Source: JACVRN01 sp036389255 (GTDB lineage Bacteria > Acidobacteriota > Blastocatellia > Pyrinomonadales > Pyrinomonadaceae). Taken from it: 64,000 nucleotides of DNA. Positions 54,111 to 61,626 of the stretch are shown piece after piece. The translations under genes were made by a program, and so were the position numbers. How positions within the stretch are numbered: position 1 is the stretch's first letter; each line of letters starts with the position of its first letter. The stretch lies in contig DASVQI010000006.1 in the NCBI GenBank assembly GCA_036389255.1, positions 558,001-622,000 on the forward strand, read 5' to 3'. The notes under the pieces were generated by a model, which was not told where the DNA came from, did not search any database, and worked only from the letters and a program-made list of their open reading frames with translations.

Positions 54111-56311
54111 TGAGCTTCACTATACCAGGCGTGCATCTACGCGAGACCGAAGTCGCCCAACCCGGTCTTCTGCGCATGAGCGTCACAGGGTTCGTCGGTC
54201 AGGCTGAGCGAGGGCCCCTGAACTACCCGCAGCAGATAAACAGTTGGGGACAGTACAGGGACATCTTCGGAGACTTCGTAGGCTACGCTTATCTGCCCTA
54301 TTGCGTCTTCGGATTCTTCTTGAACGGCGGCGAGCGCTGCTACGTCGTGCGCGTCTCGCACGAAACGGCGCGGCCTTCCGCCTCCTTCATCCTGAGCGGC
54401 ATCAGCACGAGCGTCTCGGCACCTGTCGCGGCAGGGGCGAGCAAGGCTCCTGTCGCAAGCGCCAAGCACCTGCGCGTAGGGATGCAGGTTTTGATTGACG
54501 ACGGGTTCAACAGGGCGCGCGTGCGCGTAAAGAGTATTGCCTCCGCTCAGGATGCTTTCGACTTCGAGACGGTCGAGACGGATTCGGGCGGCAATCCCGT
54601 CCCTTTCCCGGCCATCAACCCGGACGCGAGCGTCAGCGAAGTCATAGTCGAAGTCACGGCCATGAATGCAGGCAGGTGGGGCAACGAGCTTTATCTTGCG
54701 GCGGAAGAGACTTCGACGCGCGACCTGATTCTGACTGAGCTCAAGGAAGACCTGCTGCCGGGCCAGAGCGTCGCCACCTTCAAGTCCGTGGCGGGACTTC
54801 TGGGCGCTGACCTGGTTGGGGCTGCGCGCGCAGACCGCGTGACGCTTCAGGACGAGCGCAACCCGGTGCAGGAAGAGCTGACGATAGATTCCATTGACTA
54901 CGCCGCCAGAAAGGTGACGTTCAAGTCGCCCGTGACGAGCCCCGCAGGCTTTCGCGCAAGGAGCGGAGTCATAGGCAAAGGCTTTAAGCTCACCTTTCAG
55001 TCTCGCCGCCGGAATGTTCTGGTGCGTGAAGAGGTCTTCGACAACCTCTCCATGAATCCGGCGCACGAGCGTTACTTCGTCAAGGTCATCAACGGTGAGC
55101 CGGAATCGCTCGACTACGCGCAGAGGATGCGGCAGGGCAACTCAATCCTGGCCCGCGTGCAGGATTTGTGCGTCCTTCTGAACGGCGAGTGCCCGCGCCC
55201 TGCGGGCGCTGAGTCCCAGCAGTTTTCGGGCGGGGACGACGACCCTTCTAAGATAACGGCGCAGCATCTGACGGGCTACACGAGCGGCGCCTATTTTCGT
55301 CCCGTGCCTCCGGGAGCGGACGCGGCCACGGTCAAAAAGATTAAGGAGCAGTACTTCGGGCTGGCCGCTTTCGAGCTGGTGCCGGAGATAGGGCTGATAA
55401 CAATCCCAGACCTTCACGTCCCCGACTTTTATGCCGGAATCACGCCGACGCAGATTCCCAAAGAGGGAATCATCTTCGCCAAGGCACAGGCTTCGGTGCG
55501 CAACTTCGACAACCTGAAACAGGGCCAGCGAGAGATGCTGCGTCACTGCGAAGTTATGACAGACCGCTTCGCGCTCTTCGATTCGCCGCGAGGGGCCGAG
55601 ACGGGAAAGGGCTCGAACAAGATAGAGGACTGGGCGGGCCTGTTCCAACTGACTCAGGGCTCAAAGAACTGCGCGCTCTATTACCCTTGGGTGCGCGAGA
55701 AGGCCAGCGACTTCGAGCAGCGAAACCTGTTCGTTCCGCCGAGCGGGCACGTCGCGGGCATCTACGCTCGCACGGAGAGCGAGCGCGGCGTGGGCCACGC
55801 ACCGGCCAACGAGCTTCTGCACGGCGTAGTTGAGTTCGAGTTCTGCCTCTCGGACACGGAGCAGAGCGTGCTCAACCCGCGCGGCGTCAATTGCCTTCGC
55901 AGTTTTCCGGGACGCGGGCAGAGAGTCTGGGGGGCGCGCACGCTCAGCCTCGACCCCATCTGGCGCTACGTCAACGTGCGCCGCCTTGCGCTGGCAATCA
56001 TCAAGCAGATTCTACTCAACTTGCAGTGGACGGTATTTGAGCCGAACGACGTGAGGCTCTGGAACAGAATCGTGGCCACGCTCAACCTCTTCATGAACGG
56101 CCTCTTTCAGAGCAACGTGCTGGCGGGCGCGAAGCCCGAGCAGGCGTTCTTCGTCAAGTGCGATGAAGAGACGAATCCGCCCGAATCCATAGAGCGTGGT
56201 CAGGTGATAACGCTCATCGGATTTGCCCCGGCCCGCCCTGCGGAGTTCGTCCTTGTGACCATCAAGCGCACGGCTGAATCCGTCTCGGTCAAGGAGGCAA
56301 GCACGGCTTAA
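54107..56311 (+). CDS. contractile sheath protein 2 with large inserted domain (eCIS)
   Basis: 734 residues, about 190 more than sheath 1. Start SFTIPGVHLRETEVAQPGLL and RMSVTGFVGQAERGPLNYPQ are sheath-like. Residues about 85-310 are an extra beta-rich region (AKHLRVGMQVLIDDGFNRAR, LLGADLVGAARADRVTLQD), which would sit on the outside of the sheath. The C-terminal core repeats sheath 1: LNPRGVNCLRSFPGRGQRVW, TVFEPNDVRLWNRI, AFFVKCDEETNPPESIERGQ. The second copy may form the sheath's distal part or another particle type. It starts within the end of the DUF6760-like gene and ends five bases before tube 2. Confidence 0.95.
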   Translation: MMSFTIPGVHLRETEVAQPGLLRMSVTGFVGQAERGPLNYPQQINSWGQYRDIFGDFVGYAYLPYCVFGFFLNGGERCYVVRVSHETARPSASFILSGISTSVSAPVAAGASKAPVASAKHLRVGMQVLIDDGFNRARVRVKSIASAQDAFDFETVETDSGGNPVPFPAINPDASVSEVIVEVTAMNAGRWGNELYLAAEETSTRDLILTELKEDLLPGQSVATFKSVAGLLGADLVGAARADRVTLQDERNPVQEELTIDSIDYAARKVTFKSPVTSPAGFRARSGVIGKGFKLTFQSRRRNVLVREEVFDNLSMNPAHERYFVKVINGEPESLDYAQRMRQGNSILARVQDLCVLLNGECPRPAGAESQQFSGGDDDPSKITAQHLTGYTSGAYFRPVPPGADAATVKKIKEQYFGLAAFELVPEIGLITIPDLHVPDFYAGITPTQIPKEGIIFAKAQASVRNFDNLKQGQREMLRHCEVMTDRFALFDSPRGAETGKGSNKIEDWAGLFQLTQGSKNCALYYPWVREKASDFEQRNLFVPPSGHVAGIYARTESERGVGHAPANELLHGVVEFEFCLSDTEQSVLNPRGVNCLRSFPGRGQRVWGARTLSLDPIWRYVNVRRLALAIIKQILLNLQWTVFEPNDVRLWNRIVATLNLFMNGLFQSNVLAGAKPEQAFFVKCDEETNPPESIERGQVITLIGFAPARPAEFVLVTIKRTAESVSVKEASTA

Positions 56312-56316
56312 CTAAG

Positions 56317-56760
56317 ATGCGAAGAGATAAAGACCCGTACGGCAATTATAGATTCAGGTTGCAGCTAGGCAGCGTGGAAGTGGCGGGCTTTGCCGAATGC
56401 ACAGGGCTGGGAATGGAGACGAAGGTCTTCGAATACAAAGAGGGCGGCAACAACGCCACTACGCTGAAGTTCGCGGAGTCCACCACCTTTTCCAACGTCG
56501 TGCTCAAGCGCGGGGTTACGAAAGCCAACGACCTTATCAACTGGCAGATGGAAGTGGTCAACGGAACCTTCGACACCAACAAGAGAGAGAACCGGCCCGA
56601 CATAGCCATCATTTTGATGAACGATAAAGGGGACGAGGTTAAACGCTGGAGCCTGATGCGCGTCATGCCCGTCAAGTGGACTGGGCCGGAGTTCAAAGCC
56701 ACCGGCAACGAGATTGCCATAGAGACTCTTGAACTGGCGCACGAAGGGATTCAAACGTAA
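56317..56760 (+). CDS. tail tube protein 2 (eCIS)
   Basis: 147 residues. RRDKDPYGNYRFRLQLGSVE, VAGFAECTGLGMETKVFEYK, FSNVVLKRGVTKANDLINWQ, and GNEIAIETLELAHEGI are tube-fold hallmarks. It differs from tube 1 mainly in the EGGNNATTLKFAEST loop. In Afp/PVC the second tube-like protein (Afp5 kind) joins the tube to the baseplate, so this may be the adaptor rather than the main tube; the sequence alone cannot decide. Five bases after sheath 2. Confidence 0.93.
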   Translation: MRRDKDPYGNYRFRLQLGSVEVAGFAECTGLGMETKVFEYKEGGNNATTLKFAESTTFSNVVLKRGVTKANDLINWQMEVVNGTFDTNKRENRPDIAIILMNDKGDEVKRWSLMRVMPVKWTGPEFKATGNEIAIETLELAHEGIQT

Positions 56761-56799
56761 GGCGCATAACTGCTGGCTTCGAGCCGGATTGATTGACTG

Positions 56800-57360
56800 A
56801 TGAGCAGCTCTACGGTCATAGGAGATGTCACCCTGACGCTTCAGGAACTGCTGAAGGACAAGCAGAGCCCTGCCAGCCCCTTCTCCGTCTCGGTCAAGTC
56901 GCCCGCAGACGAGATAGTCGAGCCCATGAAGCCGAAGATTAACCTCTTCCTGTTTCGCGTCGAAGAGAGCGAGTTCGCCCGCAATGAAGACTGGGAGGCT
57001 GTGGGAACCGACGGGCTGCACTATCCGCCGCTCGCCCTGAATCTCTTCTACGTGATGACGCCGTTTATAGAAGACAAGCTGGACGAGCAGCGCATCTTCG
57101 GAGAAGCGATGCGTGTCTTCCATGACAACTCGATTATTGAGCCGTCGTCGCTCAAAGGAACTCTGGAGAACTCGGCGGAAGAGCTGAAAGTAGACCTCTA
57201 CCGTTCCACGCTGGATCATCTATCGCAAATCTGGAGCGCGCTCGGTAAGCCGTACCGGCTGTCGGTCGTCTACCAGATTCGCATGGTGCGGATTGATTCG
57301 CAGATTGAGCGCGGGACGCGCCGCGTGCTCGAACAACAGTATTTCATGGATCAGGCATAG
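56800..57360 (+). CDS. DUF4255 protein, tube/sheath cap (Pvc16/Afp16-like)
   Basis: 186 residues. Start SSSTVIGDVTLTLQELLKD, then PKINLFLFRVEESEFARNED, YPPLALNLFYVMTPF and EQRIFGEAMRVFHDNSII are the typical DUF4255 (Pvc16_N) segments. In Afp and PVC the Afp16/Pvc16 protein caps the far end of the tube and sheath and sets the particle's end. The copy is shorter than Afp16 and keeps only the DUF4255 core plus a helical tail. Between tube 2 and the ATPase, the usual place in eCIS loci. Confidence 0.92.
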   Translation: MSSSTVIGDVTLTLQELLKDKQSPASPFSVSVKSPADEIVEPMKPKINLFLFRVEESEFARNEDWEAVGTDGLHYPPLALNLFYVMTPFIEDKLDEQRIFGEAMRVFHDNSIIEPSSLKGTLENSAEELKVDLYRSTLDHLSQIWSALGKPYRLSVVYQIRMVRIDSQIERGTRRVLEQQYFMDQA

Positions 57361-57387
57361 GCCGTATAAGGAGCAGCCGGAAAAGGG

Positions 57388-59685
57388 ATGCAGCCTGAAA
57401 GCACCATCGAAAGAGAGCGAGCCGCGCACCATTTAGCGCAGGCCGAGCCGTATCCGGATAGCCGCGAGCACCTGTTTGAAGAGCTGCGGCGTCTTGACCT
57501 GATGCTCAACCTGCGCGTCGCGCGACAGCGTCAAGACCCTGCCTTCACGGGCTTCGATGAGTTTCGCGGGCTCTTCATCACGGAAGACGAAGTGGACTTT
57601 ATCACCGGGCGCAAAGGGCGCGACGACGCGCAACAGAACGGCGAGCAGGCGGAAGTGGCGGCGCTCGCGGAAGCCATAGAGCAAGCGGAGCGCTCCATAG
57701 TCATGCGAACCGCAGCGAGCCAGCGCGCGGGCGTCTCGCTTTCGCTGCTCGAACTGGCAGAGCTTTTCCAGCTAGCGCCGTTCGACTTGGACGTGCTGCT
57801 CGTGTGCCTAGCGCCGGAGCTGGATGTCAAGTACGAAAAGCTTTACGCCTACCTGCAAAATGACGTGACGCGTAAAAAGCCGAGCGTGGATTTAATGCTG
57901 AATCTCTTCTGCCGCTCGCTGGACGAGAAGGTGAAGGCACGCTCGCGGCTGACGAAGGAAGCGCCGCTCCTGCGTCACGACCTGCTCGTCTTTAATTCAG
58001 ACCAACAGAGTGAACAGCAGACGCTGCTCTCTAAGTTCGTGAAGCTGGACGGGCGCATCTTCAATTTCATTCTCGGCATAGAGGCTGCGGACGAGCAGCT
58101 CTCAGCCTTCACGCGACTCATCAGGCAGCCGCGCGTCACCCTTGCGGATTCGCTCCTGCCGCTTGAGTTGAAAGAGAGGCTGGCCGCTTTTCTACAGCGA
58201 AGCGAGCCTTGGCCGAGCGCTAGTCTTTCGTCAATGGAGCGCGTGCTGCTCTTTGAGGGCGCTGCGGGCGTAGGGAAAAAGTTTCTTGCGGAGGCGCTAT
58301 GCCAGCAGGCGGGGCTGGGCCTGCTCGTGGCGGACGCGACTCTGCTCTTGGCTATGGCCGCGCCGGTCGAGTCCGCAATCACGCGGCTCTTTCGTGAGGC
58401 GCGGCTCGTGGGCGCGGCCCTCTATCTAGACCATGCCGAAGCGTTGCTTGATGAGAATGAGCAGGCGGTGAGCGCCCGGCGCGCATTGCTGACGGCTCTC
58501 GACGGAAGCGGCGTCACGGCCTTCATAGGCTCCTCGCGCGCCTTCGATGAGCATCTGAGCTTCGACTCCGACCGCGCGATTAAAATCTCTTTGCCGACGC
58601 CGGAGTTCACAGAGCGCCGCAAGCTCTGGCTGGCGCTGCTCGAAGAGTCTGAAGCCGGGCTCGCGCCCGACCTTGAGATTGACGGGCTGGCCGCCCGGTT
58701 CAAGTTCACCGCCGGAAGGATTCGACAGACCATCATGGAGGCGAAACATCAGGCGCGGCTTCGCTCGCCTGAGCGTGTGGAGATTTCCTCGGACGACCTT
58801 TACCGCGCCGCGCGCGCACAGTCGGGCCAGAAGCTCTCTACGCTCGCCAGAAAAATCACGCCGCTCTACAAGTGGGAGGACATCATTCTGCCCTCAGACC
58901 GCCTCGCGCAGCTCAGGGAAGTCTGCGCGCACGCGCTTCATCACCAGCGAGTCTTTGACGAGTGGGGCTTTAATCGAAAAATCTCGCGCGGGCGCGGCCT
59001 GAGCGTGCTTTTCGTTGGAGAGTCGGGCACGGGCAAGACCATGGCGGCTGAGATTATCGCTGGCGAACTGAAGCTAGACCTTTACAAGATTGACCTCTCC
59101 TGCCTCATCAGCAAGTACATAGGAGAGACGGAAAAGAACCTGAGCAAGATTTTCGAGGAGGCAGAGCAGAGCAACGCCGTGCTCTTCTTCGATGAAGCCG
59201 ATGCCATCTTCGGCAAGCGCTCCGAGGTCAGGGATTCGCACGACCGCTACGCCAACATAGAAGTCAACTACCTCTTGCAGCGCATAGAAGAGTACGAAGG
59301 CACGGTCATCCTCGCCAGCAATTTCCAGAAGAACATAGACGAAGCCTTCACGCGCCGCATACGCTTTATCATAGAGTTTCCGTTTCCCGAAGCAGACCAC
59401 CGCCGACGCATCTGGCAGAACATGTTTCCGCCGCACACGCCGCTCGACCCTGAGCTTGATTGGGACTTCCTTGCCGGAAAGATGAAGCTCACGGGCGGCA
59501 GCATCAAGAACATAGCGCTCAGCGCAGCTTTTCTGGCGGCCAACAACTCCGGCCACGTGGGCATGAAGCAGATTATCTACGCCGTCAAGCGCGAGTTTCA
59601 GAAGACGGGACGGCTCTGTGTCAAGGCTGACTTCGAGCAGTATTACGAGCTGATTGTCTCGCAGGAAGAAGAGGGGCTGCGATGA
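57388..59685 (+). CDS. double-AAA ATPase of the eCIS (Afp15/Pvc15-like)
   Basis: 765 residues. N-terminal helical domain, then LSLLELAELFQLAPFDLDVL, a conserved region of this family. First AAA (about 285-430) is degenerate: EGAAGVGKKFLAEAL has Walker A, but the Walker B area reads LYLDHAEALL. Second AAA (about 500-740) is complete: GESGTGKTMAAEI (about 545-557), LFFDEADAIFGKRSEVRDSH, ASNFQKNIDEAFTRRIRFII with the arginine finger, and IIEFPFPEADHRRRIW. In eCIS this ATPase is essential for assembly or cargo handling. It starts 27 bases after DUF4255 and overlaps the next gene (ATGA). Confidence 0.93.
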   Translation: MQPESTIERERAAHHLAQAEPYPDSREHLFEELRRLDLMLNLRVARQRQDPAFTGFDEFRGLFITEDEVDFITGRKGRDDAQQNGEQAEVAALAEAIEQAERSIVMRTAASQRAGVSLSLLELAELFQLAPFDLDVLLVCLAPELDVKYEKLYAYLQNDVTRKKPSVDLMLNLFCRSLDEKVKARSRLTKEAPLLRHDLLVFNSDQQSEQQTLLSKFVKLDGRIFNFILGIEAADEQLSAFTRLIRQPRVTLADSLLPLELKERLAAFLQRSEPWPSASLSSMERVLLFEGAAGVGKKFLAEALCQQAGLGLLVADATLLLAMAAPVESAITRLFREARLVGAALYLDHAEALLDENEQAVSARRALLTALDGSGVTAFIGSSRAFDEHLSFDSDRAIKISLPTPEFTERRKLWLALLEESEAGLAPDLEIDGLAARFKFTAGRIRQTIMEAKHQARLRSPERVEISSDDLYRAARAQSGQKLSTLARKITPLYKWEDIILPSDRLAQLREVCAHALHHQRVFDEWGFNRKISRGRGLSVLFVGESGTGKTMAAEIIAGELKLDLYKIDLSCLISKYIGETEKNLSKIFEEAEQSNAVLFFDEADAIFGKRSEVRDSHDRYANIEVNYLLQRIEEYEGTVILASNFQKNIDEAFTRRIRFIIEFPFPEADHRRRIWQNMFPPHTPLDPELDWDFLAGKMKLTGGSIKNIALSAAFLAANNSGHVGMKQIIYAVKREFQKTGRLCVKADFEQYYELIVSQEEEGLR

Positions 59686-60728
59686 AAGATTACGACAAGA
59701 ACAGAGCGGGTGCGAATCCCGACAACGCTCCGCAGAAGAAGATTCACGCGAAGCCGAAAGAGACGGGCGCGGCGGAAGATGCCGCTCATAAAATCGGCTC
59801 TGCAACCAAAGCGGATGCGGGACATGCGGACGCGCCCGCCATTCTTCAACACGAGCAGCTCTCGCATCCCGCCAACGCGGGGCAACTGGCTGGAATCCTG
59901 AGCGAGTTGCAGCAGAGCCACGGCAACGCCTACGTGCAGCAGGTCGTCTCCGGCAGGAACGAGCCTAAGCCGGGCGTAGAAGCGCCGACCGGCACCGGCC
60001 AGAATCTCGATGACGCGGTGAGGACGGAGATGGAATCCGCCTTCGGTGAGAGCTTCAGCGACGTTCGCGTGCATACGGGCAGCGAAGCACAGAAGATGAA
60101 TGAAGAGCTTGGCGCGCGTGCCGTCACACGCGGGCGGGACATCTATTTTGAATCGGGCGAGTACAACCCTTCTACTCAGGGAGGCAAGGAATTGCTGGCG
60201 CACGAGCTGACGCACGTCGTTCAGCAACGCGGCGGCTCGCACAGCCAGACCGTCAACCAGCAAGGAGATGCTTTTGAACAGGAGGCAGAGCAGAACGCAT
60301 CTGCAATCATGCGCGGCGAGCGCCCGCAGGTCAAAGCTAGCGGCAGCCCCGCGCCGGCCTTTCAACGGCAGGCACCCGGACAGCAAAGACCTGCTGCGCC
60401 GCCGCCGCCCGCCAACGTTGCCAATTTCACGGTCGTCCTTCTACAACAACGGCCCAGTGGCGATGTCGGGCCGGTTCGTTTCAGCGCCAATGTCAGACCC
60501 GGCGTGCGTGTGTCATCCGCTACCATCACATTAAACATGCCGCAGGCCATGTCCTTCACGCCGACGCCCGTACAGAACATCGGCGCTTATTACGCGAATC
60601 TGCCAACAATTACTCGTGACAGGAAGGAGGTGGCCATTCAGGTCTCGCTGCGTCCCGGCGGGACTCCAATCTTAAGCGTCGAGTTCAGGCAGGGAGCCGT
60701 GAGATTCACAGTGGAATTCCATTTTTAA
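59682..60728 (+). CDS. DUF4157 (HExxH) eCIS-associated protein
   Basis: 348 residues, coupled to the ATPase. A disordered Lys/Ala-rich start holds a short motif (ILQHEQLSHPANAGQLAGIL, then LQQSHGNAYVQQV) shared with the last protein in the window. DUF4157 follows: MESAFGESFSDVRVHTGSEA, AVTRGRDIYFESGEYNP, and the zinc motif HELTHVVQQ (His174). The remainder after about 240 is a Pro-rich linker and a small beta domain ending FTVEFHF. DUF4157 proteins are markers of eCIS loci, where they are thought to be cargo or to process cargo. With no other toxin motif, this one could be a cargo-maturation protease or a short effector. Confidence 0.88.
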   Translation: MKDYDKNRAGANPDNAPQKKIHAKPKETGAAEDAAHKIGSATKADAGHADAPAILQHEQLSHPANAGQLAGILSELQQSHGNAYVQQVVSGRNEPKPGVEAPTGTGQNLDDAVRTEMESAFGESFSDVRVHTGSEAQKMNEELGARAVTRGRDIYFESGEYNPSTQGGKELLAHELTHVVQQRGGSHSQTVNQQGDAFEQEAEQNASAIMRGERPQVKASGSPAPAFQRQAPGQQRPAAPPPPANVANFTVVLLQQRPSGDVGPVRFSANVRPGVRVSSATITLNMPQAMSFTPTPVQNIGAYYANLPTITRDRKEVAIQVSLRPGGTPILSVEFRQGAVRFTVEFHF

Positions 60729-60793
60729 CTCTTGACGAAGGCGGCTGTGCGCTGAGATTCGCAGGGCAGCTAGAACCGTAAAGGAGAACGAAG

Positions 60794-61609
60794 ATGAGTC
60801 AGGTAATGCAAAGCGTTGTAGACAACAGGCCCGTCGCACCGCCGGACGAAGCCTTGATGATGCCCGCCGCTCAGGAGCCCGTCGAGCCGGAAGCCCCGCC
60901 GCTCATGCAGGAGCAACCAGCGCAGGAGCAGTTGCGCGACGAGTTGGCGGAAGGCTTGATGTACCTGCACAGCCGGGCCAACGCCAACACCAGCAAGGTG
61001 CTTGAGGTCGCTTCCTTCTCTTACGCGCTGATAGAGCTGCTGATGGAGCGCGGCCTCATCACGGTCGAAGAGCTGGACGAGCGCAAGCGGAAGGTAGGGC
61101 AACGCCTCGTGGAGAAGTTCACGGAGAACGGAATGGGCGTGGCTCTCACGGACGGCGAGCAGGACAAGTACACCTTCGAGAGCAGCGTGCAGATAGATTG
61201 CGAGAATCGCCTGCATCTTTGTCGCGGCGCTTGCTGTCGCCTCAGCTTCGCGCTGACCGTTCAGGACTTGGAAGAGGGCAAGGTCAAGTGGAACTTCGCG
61301 CGGCCCTACATGATTCGCCACGACGAGGACGGTTACTGTCATCACGTTGAGCGCGAGACGAAGCGCTGCAACATCTACGACGGCCGCCCCGTCATCTGCC
61401 GCGCATACGACTGCCGCAAGGACGCGCGCATCTGGGCCGACTTCGATAACAAGGTCGTCAGTCCCGACCTTCAGAAGCTCTTCCCGAACGAGAGCGTGGG
61501 CGAAGACGGCAATCACGCGGAAGGAAGGCCGCCGGTTCTCTACCAGTTGACAAGGAATAGAAACGACGCGCACGTCTCAAGCGTGATGCAAACTCCCGTC
61601 TCGAATTAG
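60794..61609 (+). CDS. YkgJ-family cysteine-cluster protein within the eCIS operon
   Basis: 271 residues; AAGGAG seven bases before the ATG. N-terminal Pro/Glu-rich linker, a helical part (about 55-110), then a CxxC-type metal-binding domain: IDCENRLHLCRGACCRLSFA, YCHHVERETKRCNIYDGRPV and ICRAYDCRKDARIW. The eight or so cysteines and the GACC pattern are those of YkgJ/PF03692 proteins, which bind zinc or an iron-sulfur cluster. Its place between two DUF4157 genes is not a textbook eCIS arrangement; a redox, modification or chaperone role for the cargo is possible but unproven. Confidence 0.85.
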   Translation: MSQVMQSVVDNRPVAPPDEALMMPAAQEPVEPEAPPLMQEQPAQEQLRDELAEGLMYLHSRANANTSKVLEVASFSYALIELLMERGLITVEELDERKRKVGQRLVEKFTENGMGVALTDGEQDKYTFESSVQIDCENRLHLCRGACCRLSFALTVQDLEEGKVKWNFARPYMIRHDEDGYCHHVERETKRCNIYDGRPVICRAYDCRKDARIWADFDNKVVSPDLQKLFPNESVGEDGNHAEGRPPVLYQLTRNRNDAHVSSVMQTPVSN

Positions 61610-61626
61610 TCGGAGCAAAGACCGCG

